Assembly: GCA_046346965.1 (NCBI GenBank)
Contig: JAXMHB010000010.1
Coordinates: 95,006 to 159,005, forward strand
Length of the DNA: 64,000 bases
Direction: 5' to 3'
Origin: JAXMHB01 sp046346965
Lineage (GTDB): Bacteria > Pseudomonadota > Gammaproteobacteria > Xanthomonadales > SZUA-5
Each line of letters starts with the position of its first letter. Within the stretch, counting starts at the first letter, position 1. Below the pieces are notes generated by a model that was not told where the DNA came from, searched no databases, and saw nothing but the letters and a program-made list of their open reading frames with translations. The translations under genes and the position numbers were made by a program. Positions 1 through 6,890 of this stretch are shown piece by piece.

Positions 1-1
1 A

Positions 2-352
2 GACGCCGAGATCCAGGCGCGCAGCGCCGAGCAGGTGCGCGCGCGGGTGGGCTTCGGCTATGGCGGACTGCGCGCGCACATGGACACCACCGTGCACAAG
101 GACTATCCGCACCGCATGCGCGTGGAAGTCCACGGCCGGCCGTTTGAACGCTTTCAGGGCGAATGGCAGTTGAGCCCGCTGGGCGCCGGCTGCCGCATCG
201 AGTTCCGCGTGCAATGCGCCATCAACGACCCGGTCTGGGACGCCCTGCTGCAACTGGCGGCGCAGCTGATCGCCGATCGCCTGGTCGCGGCATTCCTGAA
301 GCGCGCCCGCGCGACCATCGCGCCGCTGCCGCCGAGCGTCCCGGCCGGCTGA
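2..352 (+). CDS. RatA/COQ10-type START-domain protein (5' end outside window)
   Basis: The frame is open from the left edge of the window, so only the last 116 residues are visible and the start lies upstream. The visible part resembles the C-terminal half of the RatA / coenzyme Q-binding COQ10 family: a beta strand with VRARVGFGYGGLRA, then strands through FERFQGEWQLSPLG and CRIEFRVQCAINDP, and a long C-terminal helix (QLAAQLIADRLVAAFLKRA) as in SRPBCC folds. In this family the helix-grip cavity binds a lipid or ubiquinone; the E. coli member has also been described as a ribosome-targeting toxin. The assignment rests on fold pattern and motif spacing, not on a catalytic residue. The next gene follows after 65 bp on the same strand. 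Confidence 0.75.
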   Translation, partial: DAEIQARSAEQVRARVGFGYGGLRAHMDTTVHKDYPHRMRVEVHGRPFERFQGEWQLSPLGAGCRIEFRVQCAINDPVWDALLQLAAQLIADRLVAAFLKRARATIAPLPPSVPAG

Positions 353-417
353 TCCGCCATGCAACCGGCCGCCGCGTCACTGTCTCTATCGGCACTTCTC
401 CCCTTTAGAGCACGACA

Positions 418-1881
418 ATGCACAGCCCCGCGCGCTGGCTGCTGCCGCTGCTGGCCTACTGCCCACTCGTTTGCTGCGCCTGCAGCGAGACCGATGACTA
501 CCGGGTGCGGATCGACGCGAAGCTGCGCTACGCCGAGGTCCGTGCCTCGCTCTGCCTGCACAGCGATACGCTGTCGATGTTCGATGTCGAACCGGTCCCG
601 GGCCTGCCCAATGGACACTTCGATCTGGTCGAGGATCTGCAGATCCGTGATGCCCACGGCAGCGTACTCGATGCGCAGAACCTGGGTTCGGGCGACCTTC
701 GAGTCGCTGGCGATCAACGCATCACTCTCCAGTACCGGGTGCGCCTGGAGCACGCCCGCTACACCTGGCCGGCCGGCTTGGAAGAAGTTGCGTACCACAC
801 CGACGAAGGCCTGCTGATCGGCGGCTCGCGCCTGTTCTTCGTCGACGGCGAGGTACCCAGCCAGCAGCCGATCCGGGTCCGTTTCGAGCTGCCACGCGGA
901 TGGCAGGCGCACACGCCGTGGCCCGGCGCGGCGCAACCCATGCAGTTCCTGCCCGAATCGCGGCGCGATCTGCTCAACAACGTGGTGTTTCTCGGCACTG
1001 CCCACGCCCAGACCTTCGAGGCCGATGGCATCCGCATCGAACTGGTGTTGGGCCAGCGCTATCGCGCGCAGGCGGCGCGCTTCATCGAAATCCTGCGCAC
1101 GCAGCTGCACAGCTACACCGAGCTGTTCCAGGGCCCGCCGCGCACCCGGCGCTACCTGATCGTCATCAACGAGGGCGCCAGTGGCGACGGCGGCGCGTTC
1201 GCCGGCAGTTTCAGCCAATACATCGCTGGCGATGCCGATCGCCTGAACGAGGTGAACTGGGCACACACACTGGCGCACGAACTGCTGCATTTCTGGAATG
1301 GGCTCTCGCTGGTGCCGGCCGATCCGCGCGAGGAGTGGTTCAAGGAAGGCGTCACCGACTACCTGACGATCGCCACGATGGCGCGCAACGGTCTGATCGA
1401 CCAGACGCTGCTGATGAAGCGCCTGGAGAATCTGGCGCGACGGTACCGGATGGCGCGCATGCTGCAAGGCACGCATCTGAGCCTGCGTGCGGCCGGCGCC
1501 GACAAACAGCGTCAGCGCATGTTGATCTACGGTGGTGGCGCCCTGGTGGCGCTGGCGCTGGACGCACGCTTGCGTGAGGTCAGCGAGGATCGGCTGTCGC
1601 TGGCCAGTCTGATGGCAGCCATGCATCAGGCCTACGGTCAGACCGGGCAGCCCTACACCTTGGCGGACATCGAGCGCCTCGCGCGCACGCTGAGCGGCGT
1701 CGATTTCCACGACTTCTTTGCCGCCAGCGTCGACAGCACCGACGAGCTCGACCTGCGCGCCAGCCTGCGGTCCCTGGGTCTGCGCCTCGACAGCTTCATG
1801 GATGAGGCCTACATCGCCCCCGATCCCGCCGCCGACCCAGCCGCACAGCGGCGCTTCCGCGAGGTCTTCGTGCCAGGTTGA
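418..1881 (+). CDS. M61-like zinc metallopeptidase, exported
   Basis: A 487-residue protein with a hydrophobic N-terminal signal (residues about 5-24, ending in a Cys-rich stretch CCACSE, possibly a non-canonical lipobox). The catalytic centre is clear: HELLH at residues 287-291 followed by the third zinc ligand Glu310 in WFKEG, giving the HExxH-x18-E spacing of gluzincins of the M1/M61 type. The upstream region resembles the beta-rich N-terminal domain of M61 glycyl aminopeptidases, and the helical C-terminal part continues to the stop without a PDZ domain, so it is shorter than typical M61 proteins of about 600 residues. It probably acts as a periplasmic or outer-membrane peptidase; the substrate cannot be inferred. 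The ATG at 418 is the only start that keeps the signal peptide. Confidence 0.85.
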   Translation: MHSPARWLLPLLAYCPLVCCACSETDDYRVRIDAKLRYAEVRASLCLHSDTLSMFDVEPVPGLPNGHFDLVEDLQIRDAHGSVLDAQNLGSGDLRVAGDQRITLQYRVRLEHARYTWPAGLEEVAYHTDEGLLIGGSRLFFVDGEVPSQQPIRVRFELPRGWQAHTPWPGAAQPMQFLPESRRDLLNNVVFLGTAHAQTFEADGIRIELVLGQRYRAQAARFIEILRTQLHSYTELFQGPPRTRRYLIVINEGASGDGGAFAGSFSQYIAGDADRLNEVNWAHTLAHELLHFWNGLSLVPADPREEWFKEGVTDYLTIATMARNGLIDQTLLMKRLENLARRYRMARMLQGTHLSLRAAGADKQRQRMLIYGGGALVALALDARLREVSEDRLSLASLMAAMHQAYGQTGQPYTLADIERLARTLSGVDFHDFFAASVDSTDELDLRASLRSLGLRLDSFMDEAYIAPDPAADPAAQRRFREVFVPG

Positions 1882-1936
1882 AGCGTCGGCCACGCGGGGC
1901 ACGCGGCATACTGGGTGCTCCTGACGGGAGCATTGC

Positions 1937-2338
1937 ATGGTCAGCGGTCACTGCAACTGCGGCGCGGTGCGCTACGAGGCGGATGTGGACGTTTCTGACG
2001 TCTACGTCTGCCACTGTTCGATCTGCCGACGCTTCACCGGCGCCGGCAGCATCGCCGTGGTCGTCGTTCCGCGATCCGCCTTCCGTTGGCTGTCGGGCAG
2101 CGCGGAGATCAGTCGCTGGAAAAAGCCGGACGCGGACTGGGAAGCGTGCTTCTGCCGCTGCTGCGGCTCGGCCATTCCAGGCGACAACGATGCCTCGACG
2201 GTGTACCTCCCAGCCGGTTCGATCAGCACTGGCGGCGAGCGGCTACGCGTCGCTCACCATCTGTACGTGGATTCCAAAGCCGGATGGGAGCAGATCGGCG
2301 ATCAGGGTGAGCAACACGCCGAAGGTTTGCGACGCTGA
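1937..2338 (+). CDS. GFA/CENP-V family zinc-binding protein
   Basis: A 133-residue protein of the Gfa (glutathione-dependent formaldehyde-activating) fold. The zinc-binding cysteines are in the expected order: Cys6 and Cys8 in HCNCGAV, CxCxxC at Cys25/27/30 (CHCSICR), and the FCRCCGS cluster at Cys73-76. In the founding enzyme this fold aids condensation of formaldehyde with glutathione; most members have no proven substrate, so only the family is assigned. The terminal segment (from about residue 95) is shorter and more divergent than in well-conserved members. It starts 56 bp after the M61-like gene and may be cotranscribed with it. The stop is 96 bp before a bidirectional hairpin terminator. 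Confidence 0.85.
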   Translation: MVSGHCNCGAVRYEADVDVSDVYVCHCSICRRFTGAGSIAVVVVPRSAFRWLSGSAEISRWKKPDADWEACFCRCCGSAIPGDNDASTVYLPAGSISTGGERLRVAHHLYVDSKAGWEQIGDQGEQHAEGLRR

Positions 2339-2434
2339 GCCCGACGCGCCGCGGATCCGTCTGCTGGCAGCGGCGGATGCGCATCTTGGCCAAGGGATCG
2401 ACAGCAAGACCCAGGCGCTAGGCGCATCCCCAAC

Positions 2435-2466
2435 AAAAAGCCCCGGGGGTCGCCCGGGGCTTGTTT
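2435..2466 (-). terminator. Bidirectional intrinsic terminator between GFA gene and pspABC
   Basis: GCCCCGGG (2440-2447) pairs with CCCGGGGC (2453-2460) across a 5-nt loop. On the minus strand the stem is followed by TTTTTGTTG, a good U-tract for the psp operon ending at 2488. On the plus strand it is followed by TTGTTT, so it may also end transcripts from the GFA gene. Confidence 0.85.
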
Positions 2467-2487
2467 GGACCGCATGGAACGGCGTGT

Positions 2488-2889
2488 TTACTTGCCCGGC
2501 GTCCGCAATTCGCGGTCGATCTCGTACTGCGTGCTGGTCACATAGGCTTCCATGGCGCGCAAACGATCTTCCATCTCGCGGATGCGGTAGCGCAGTTCAC
2601 TGGCGCTGACGTTGGCCGGCGCAGCGTAGGGCGCGGCGGCCGGTGGCGGTGGCGGCGTAGCCGCGGCGCCCTCGGCGATCCGGCTGCGCGCTGGCAGGAC
2701 CATCGCAGCCAGCGCGTAGCCGACGATGATCACCGGCACGAAAGGCGTGCAGGCGGCCACCAATACCACGATGCGCAGGGCCACCAGATTCCATCCGAAG
2801 TGGCTGGCCATACCCGCCAGCACACCCGCCAACCAGCGGCGATCCACATCCCGGTGCAGGCGCGCGCCTGCGGTGAAACCCGAACTCAT
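2488..2889 (-). CDS. pspC: Phage shock protein C (PspC-domain membrane protein)
   Basis: A 133-residue PspC protein. The PspC domain is in the first 70 residues (LHRDVDRRWLAGVLAGMASH, then a transmembrane segment of about 25 residues, LRIVVLVAACTPFVPVIIVG and onward). A Pro/Ala linker and a predicted amphipathic or coiled C-terminal helix (ELRYRIREMEDRLRAMEAYV) follow. In enterobacteria PspC works with PspB at the inner membrane to sense envelope stress and recruit PspA. The ATG at 2889 is chosen because GGGAG sits just before it and the PspC domain begins there; a longer frame up to 3042 is open but has no domain support. It is the last gene of pspA-pspB-pspC. Confidence 0.93.
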   Translation of the reverse strand: MSSGFTAGARLHRDVDRRWLAGVLAGMASHFGWNLVALRIVVLVAACTPFVPVIIVGYALAAMVLPARSRIAEGAAATPPPPPAAAPYAAPANVSASELRYRIREMEDRLRAMEAYVTSTQYEIDRELRTPGK

Positions 2890-2951
2890 CGTGGCGGCTC
2901 CCGTCCAATGCGTCGCTGTTGCGTACCCGTAGCTGCAATGATGACCACGTT

Positions 2952-3188
2952 TCATGTTCTTCCTCGCCAGTTCGGTGTGTCGGCATCCAGGATGCGTTCC
3001 AGCGTCCGGATGCGCTCTTCCATGCGTCGCGCCGTCTGCCACAACTCGGCGATCTCGCCGTCGCCACCACCGGCCAGTTCGGCCGGCGGCGGCAGTTCAC
3101 GCTTGCTGCGGTAGTGCAGGAACAGCCAGACCGGCACCACGACCACCAGAAATACAATCAGCGGAGCCTCGATCCAGGCCATCGTCAT
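2952..3188 (-). CDS. pspB: Phage shock protein B
   Basis: A small protein of 76-78 residues with one N-terminal transmembrane helix (LIVFLVVVVPVWLFLHY) and a C-terminal cytoplasmic coiled coil ending in ERILDADTPNW, which closely matches the PspB signature. It partners PspC in controlling PspA. Two starts are possible. The ATG at 3188 overlaps the pspA stop by one base (TAATG). The ATG at 3182 has AAGGGG at better spacing (8 nt), so the protein probably begins MAWIEAP. Either way translation is likely coupled to pspA. The gap to pspC is 62 bp. Confidence 0.92.
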   Translation of the reverse strand: MTMAWIEAPLIVFLVVVVPVWLFLHYRSKRELPPPAELAGGGDGEIAELWQTARRMEERIRTLERILDADTPNWRGRT

Positions 3189-3856
3189 TACCCCTTGGGC
3201 TGGGCCAGACGCGCCTTCAGCGCTTCGAGCTCACCCTTGATGCGTTCCTCCGACTCGAGGTCGGCGAAGGCCTGATTCAGCGTCTTCGCGCGTCCCAGAT
3301 CCAATGCTTCGGCCTGCGCTTCCACAGCGTCAATGCGCCGTTCGGCATAGTCAAAGCGACTCAGCATGTCGTCGATCTTGGCCGAGTGGATGTGCGTACG
3401 CGCCTTCAACGAGGTCTGCGCGTTCTGCGCCCGGATCACGATGGTGCGCTGGCGCGCCTTGGCGTCCTGCAGCTTGGCCTGCAGCTTGGCGATGTCGTCG
3501 TTGAGCTTGGCCAGGTTCTCGCCCAGGATCACCAGATCACGCGCCACCGCCTTGGACTGATCGCCGAGCGCCGCCTTGTGCGCCAACGCTGCCTTGGCCA
3601 GATCCTCGCGGTCCTTGCGCAGGGCCAATTCAGCCTTCTGCTCCCAGTCGGCCTGCTCCTGGTCCAGCACGCCGAGCTGACGCTCGCGCTCCTTGCGCTC
3701 CGCGATCACCTTGGCAGCCGCCGAACGCACTTCCACCAGCGTATCTTCCATCTCCTGGATCATCAGGCGCACGATCTTCTCGGGATCTTCCGCCTTGTCG
3801 AGCAGGGAGTTCAGGTTCGCATTGATGATGTCGGAAAGGCGGGAAAACACACCCAT
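3188..3856 (-). CDS. pspA: Phage shock protein A (PspA/IM30 family)
   Basis: A 222-residue, almost entirely coiled-coil protein of the PspA/IM30 (ESCRT-III-like) family. The conserved N-terminus MGVFSRLSDIINANLNSLLD forms the membrane-binding amphipathic helix, followed by DPEKIVRLMIQEMED, a PspA hallmark. It binds stressed inner membrane and, in the enteric system, inhibits the activator PspF. The start at 3856 is chosen over an upstream in-frame codon at 3880 because AGGAG lies 6-8 nt before it and family members begin MG(I/V)FSR. A sigma-54-type promoter lies about 46 bp upstream. No pspF gene is present on either side in this window. Confidence 0.96.
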   Translation of the reverse strand: MGVFSRLSDIINANLNSLLDKAEDPEKIVRLMIQEMEDTLVEVRSAAAKVIAERKERERQLGVLDQEQADWEQKAELALRKDREDLAKAALAHKAALGDQSKAVARDLVILGENLAKLNDDIAKLQAKLQDAKARQRTIVIRAQNAQTSLKARTHIHSAKIDDMLSRFDYAERRIDAVEAQAEALDLGRAKTLNQAFADLESEERIKGELEALKARLAQPKG

Positions 3857-3901
3857 GTTGCTATCTCCTGTGTAGTTCACCCTGTTGGGTACTGAGCCCT
3901 A

Positions 3902-3918
3902 AACAATTACCGTGCCAG
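3902..3918 (-). promoter_or_regulatory. Sigma-54 (RpoN) -24/-12 promoter of pspABC
   Basis: On the minus strand the sequence reads CTGGCACGGTAATTGTT. It matches the sigma-54 consensus TGGCACG-N4-TTGCW at all positions except GT instead of GC at -12. The predicted transcript start is near 3892, about 35 nt before the pspA start. This agrees with the known control of psp operons by RpoN and PspF. An AT-rich stretch upstream (about 3919-3950) could hold an IHF or activator site, but no specific motif can be defended. Confidence 0.8.
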
Positions 3919-4026
3919 CGTCATAGGTTGTTGTTTTGCAAAGGTTTTTCGAACCAATCCTCCGATCATCCGGCGGACCCCACCAATACGGGTGGCGATT
4001 TCCGCCAAGTGATGACCAGACTCACC

Positions 4027-4092
4027 ACGCGGGGCAAAAGCGGGGCCGGGGTTAGGGGGCGGGGGACCGGCCATGCGGCAGCTGCATTGCTG
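4027..4092 (+). repeat. Dispersed G-run intergenic repeat, copy A
   Basis: This is one copy of the dispersed element found in many gaps of this window. It has GGGGCAAAAGCGGGGCC, a core of four G runs (4042-4065), then GACCGGCCATGCGGC and a CTGCATTGCTGGT tail. It lies in the 490-bp gene-free stretch 3919-4408, between the divergently transcribed pspA and the FKBP gene, which also holds the heptamer array at 4105-4266. No gene is seen there. Confidence 0.8.
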
Positions 4093-4104
4093 GTCTTAAC
4101 GAAC

Positions 4105-4266
4105 CGAGTCCCGAGTCCCGAGTCCCGAGTCCCAATTCCCGGGTCCCGAGTTCCGAGTTCCGAGTTCCGAGTTCCGAGTCCCAAGTCCCGAGTTCCGAGT
4201 TCCGAGTCCCAAGTCCCAATTCCCAATTCCCGGGTCCCGGGTCCCAAGTCCCAAGTCCCGTTCCCT
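4105..4266 (+). repeat. Heptamer tandem array (GAGTCCC/GAGTTCC)n
   Basis: About 23 tandem 7-bp units, mostly CGAGTCC or CGAGTTC with variants such as CAATTCC and GGGTCCC. The reverse complement (GGGACTC) forms the array at 6739-6811, and a short run occurs at about 31751-31775. The unit length is not a multiple of that expected for a CRISPR repeat and there are no spacers. Confidence 0.9.
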
Positions 4267-4408
4267 ACCACGAACGCCGCTGTTCACGCACTGGTGAAAC
4301 TTAACGCGCGCTTCCCTTAGAATCCGCGCGCCCCTCAGTTCCGCGTCCTACCGGCCCACCCATCAGAAGCTGACCAGACGCGACATCCCGCGTTTTTCGG
4401 AGGTATCA

Positions 4409-5128
4409 ATGAAATTCATTCGGTTGGCGGCCATGGCCGCTGCATTCTGCTCGCTGTCGGCTTGGGCACAGACGCCCGCTCCGGCCGCTGCGCCCGCAGC
4501 CAGCGCCGCACCCGCGGCGACCATGGACCGCACCAAGCTCAGCTACGCCGTGGGCTACCAGTTCGGCGCCGATCTCAAGGAACGCGGTGTCGACATCGAC
4601 ATCAACGGCGTGATTCGCGCGCTGCAGGACGGCTTTGCAGGCAAAGACGTCGCCTACCCGCGCGAGGACCTGGCGGCGCAGATGGAACTGCTGGAAACCA
4701 AGCTGCGCACCGAAGCCGAAGCGCGCTTCCGCAAGGTGTCGTCGGAAAACAAGGCCGCCAGCGACAAGTTCATGGCGGAGAACCGCTCGAAGAAGGGCAT
4801 CGTCGCGCTGCCCTCGGGCATCCAGTACCGCGTGATCGAAGAAGGCAACGGTGCGCGTCCGACCGCCAAGAGCGAGGTCACGGTGCACTACCGCGGCTCG
4901 CTGATCAACGGCTTTGAGTTCGACAGTTCCTTCGCGCGCGGCGTGCCGGCGAAGTTCACCGTCGATCAGGTGCTGAAGGGCTGGCAGGAAGTGCTGCCGC
5001 TGATGCGCGTGGGCGACCACTGGCAAATCTTCCTGCCGCCGGAAATGGCCTACGGCGAACGCGGCCCGCGCCCGATCGGTCCGAATCAGGCGCTGGTGTT
5101 CGACATCAAGCTGATCGAAGTGAAGTAA
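4409..5128 (+). CDS. FKBP-type peptidyl-prolyl cis-trans isomerase, periplasmic (Mip/FkpA-like)
   Basis: A 239-residue protein with a Sec signal peptide (cleavage probably after SAWAQ, about residue 21) and a Pro/Ala linker. An N-terminal helical dimerisation domain follows (about 40-130, beginning KLSYAVGYQFGADLKERG), then a C-terminal FKBP domain (about 135-239) containing VTVHYRGSLINGFEFDSS and the terminal ALVFDIKLIEV strand. This is the Mip/FkpA/FklB arrangement, a periplasmic proline isomerase and chaperone. GGAGG lies 6 nt before the ATG. The gene is followed by a strong intrinsic terminator at 5171. Confidence 0.93.
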   Translation: MKFIRLAAMAAAFCSLSAWAQTPAPAAAPAASAAPAATMDRTKLSYAVGYQFGADLKERGVDIDINGVIRALQDGFAGKDVAYPREDLAAQMELLETKLRTEAEARFRKVSSENKAASDKFMAENRSKKGIVALPSGIQYRVIEEGNGARPTAKSEVTVHYRGSLINGFEFDSSFARGVPAKFTVDQVLKGWQEVLPLMRVGDHWQIFLPPEMAYGERGPRPIGPNQALVFDIKLIEVK

Positions 5129-5170
5129 GCGCCTCGATCTGGCCGCGAGATCGCGGCCATTCGGAGCCAG

Positions 5171-5196
5171 AGGCGCCCCGCGGGGCGCCTTTTTTG
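5171..5196 (+). terminator. Intrinsic terminator after the FKBP gene
   Basis: AGGCGCCCCG/CGGGGCGCCT forms a perfect GC-rich palindrome (5171-5190), followed by a T run (TTTTTT to 5195). It lies 43 bp after the stop codon, and also lies just beyond the end of the converging DUF2892 gene. Confidence 0.9.
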
Positions 5197-5200
5197 TGCC

Positions 5201-5386
5201 TCAGCGCGCACAGCTGTTGAAGCCGAGCAGCGGATACACCGGACAGAAGCGGAACAACCCGGTCGCCAGCGGCACCAGGCCCACCAGACCCCAGAGCGTC
5301 TGCGGGCCAACAAAGACCAAGCTCAGCAACAACAGTCCGACGGTAATGCGCAGCACGCGATCGATGCCGCCAACATTGGCTTTCAT
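5201..5386 (-). CDS. DUF2892 small inner-membrane protein
   Basis: A 61-residue protein with two predicted membrane helices (VLRITVGLLLLSLVFVG and LWGLVGLVPLATGLF) and the CPVYPLLG motif typical of DUF2892 proteins. These resemble the membrane part of YgaP and often accompany rhodanese domains, although none is visible here. The start at 5386 is preferred over one at 5401 because GGAGG lies 8 nt upstream of it. It converges on the FKBP gene and shares its terminator region. The function is unknown beyond the family. Confidence 0.85.
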   Translation of the reverse strand: MKANVGGIDRVLRITVGLLLLSLVFVGPQTLWGLVGLVPLATGLFRFCPVYPLLGFNSCAR

Positions 5387-5534
5387 GATGCAATCCTCCA
5401 CGGTCCAGGGGCACTGAGTGTGCGCCGCACGGCTCGGGCTGTCCTTGATCTGGATGAAGCCAAGCGGTGGCCGACGCGGCAGTGCCAGCCAGCGCGCAGG
5501 CTAGACTGACGCACCCGCCCCACCGCTGACGGCC

Positions 5535-6707
5535 GTGCCTTTTCCCAGCATTCCCTACTGGCGCCTGTCGGCCTTCTATTTCGCTTATCTGGGCGCGCTG
5601 GGGGCGTTTTCGCCGTACTTCGCGCCTTACCTCGAAACGCGCGGCCTGAGCGCCTTCGAGATCAGCGTGGTGATGAGTCTGTGGTACGCGACGCGCATCT
5701 ACGCGCCCTCGCTGTGGGGCAGCTTGAGCGCGCGGGCAAACTCGCCAATTCGCTGGTTGCGCGCCGGTGCGCTGGCGACGCTGATCGGCTTTGCGCTGTT
5801 CTTGCTGCCACTGGGCTATGCCGGTGTGCTGGTGGTGATGACGCTGTTTGCCAGCTTCTACAACGCGATCATGCCGCAGTTCGAGGCGATCACCTTTGCG
5901 CGTCTGGGCGCGCAGCGCTCGCTCTATGGGCGCATCCGCGTGTGGGGCTCGGTGGGCTTCGTGCTGGCCAATGTCGGCTATGGCGCGCTGCTGCAATGGC
6001 TGGGCTACGGCTGGCTGATCTGGGCCTTGATTCCGGTCTATGCCTTGCTGGTCTACAGCAGTTGGCAGAACAGCGATCCACCGCAGCCGCTTGCGGCGGA
6101 GCCGGCACCCGGATTTCGCGATACCGTGATGCCCCGGCTGCGCGAGCGGGCGCTGTGGGGCCTGCTGCTGGCGGCCTTCGCCAACCAGATTGCCCACGGT
6201 CCCTTCTACGTGTTTTTCTCGCTGTATCTGAGCCGCAATCACTACCAGGCGCAGCAGATCGGCGGCTACTGGGCCGTGGGTGTGCTGGCCGAGATCCTGA
6301 TGTTTCTGCTGGTGCCGCGGCTGCTGCGTTGGCTGACGCCACGCCAGGTGATTGCGCTCTCCTTTGCCATCGGCGCTCTGCGCTGGACCGCCACGGCGAC
6401 GCTGCCGCACATGGCGCCGGTGCTGGTGCTGGCGCAGTGTGGGCATGCCTTCACCTTCGCCGCGCTGCATAGCGCCAGCATGCAATCCATCAGCCAACTG
6501 TTCCCGGGCCGTAGCGGCGTCCATGGGCAAGGTCTGATCTACGGATTCAGCTCTGGCGGCGGTGGCGTCATCGGTGCGCTGATGGCCGGCGCGCTGTGGG
6601 AATTCGGCGGCGGCCGCGCCAGCTTCTTGGGCGCCGCCCTGGTCAGTCTCGCCGGATTGGTGATCGCCTGGAAGCTGCTGCCACGCGAGCAGACCGCCAG
6701 CGCCTAG
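5535..6707 (+). CDS. MFS transporter, phenylpropionate-permease (HcaT)-like
   Basis: A 390-residue integral membrane protein with about 12 hydrophobic segments. The N-terminus (PYWRLSAFYFAYLGALGAFSPYF) and the GRIRVWGSVGFVLAN motif near residue 133 are typical of the MFS_1-like / PPP (HcaT, TC 2.A.1.27) group. HcaT imports phenylpropionate with protons, but most members have no known substrate, so the substrate is left open. The only start that keeps the first helix is the GTG at 5535; no strong ribosome-binding site is seen. The reading frame ends 31 bp before a GGGACTC array. Confidence 0.85.
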   Translation: MPFPSIPYWRLSAFYFAYLGALGAFSPYFAPYLETRGLSAFEISVVMSLWYATRIYAPSLWGSLSARANSPIRWLRAGALATLIGFALFLLPLGYAGVLVVMTLFASFYNAIMPQFEAITFARLGAQRSLYGRIRVWGSVGFVLANVGYGALLQWLGYGWLIWALIPVYALLVYSSWQNSDPPQPLAAEPAPGFRDTVMPRLRERALWGLLLAAFANQIAHGPFYVFFSLYLSRNHYQAQQIGGYWAVGVLAEILMFLLVPRLLRWLTPRQVIALSFAIGALRWTATATLPHMAPVLVLAQCGHAFTFAALHSASMQSISQLFPGRSGVHGQGLIYGFSSGGGGVIGALMAGALWEFGGGRASFLGAALVSLAGLVIAWKLLPREQTASA

Positions 6708-6738
6708 AGAAGCGCTGGGCATATATGGGCGCGAAAGC

Positions 6739-6811
6739 GGGACTCGGGACTCGGGACTCGGGACTCGGGACTCGGGACTCGGGACCCGGGACCCGGGACC
6801 CGGGACTCGGG
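6739..6811 (+). repeat. Heptamer tandem array (GGGACTC)n
   Basis: About ten tandem 7-bp units: mainly GGGACTC, then three GGGACCC, then GGGACTCGGG. It is the reverse complement of the array at 4105-4266 and is flanked by ATATATGGGC and GCGTATATC. It lies between the MFS gene and the IS481 element. Confidence 0.9.
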
Positions 6812-6828
6812 CGTATATCAACTGCCGC

Positions 6829-6890
6829 GCAGCGACTCGTGCGGCAAACGGTACCGGCGACAGGGCCGCGGAAGCGCCGCCGTGCCAGGC
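6829..6890 (-). repeat. Dispersed G-run repeat, left half interrupted by IS481
   Basis: GACTCGTGCGGCAAACGGTACCGGCGACAG matches, base for base in most places, the outer part of the dispersed family (compare the reverse complement of 13550-13585). The C-run core expected to follow is displaced to 8245-8282 on the other side of the IS481 element. The element therefore appears to have inserted into a pre-existing copy. Confidence 0.65.

Noticed and set aside
154..1938. A 594-codon open frame on the minus strand
   Set aside because: It is antisense to the M61-like gene, which has a complete zinc site and signal peptide. The minus-strand product has no domain and a low-complexity composition typical of GC-rich shadows.
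4105..4266. CRISPR array
   Set aside because: Units are 7 bp, contiguous and without unique spacers. The array is a minisatellite, and no cas gene is present.
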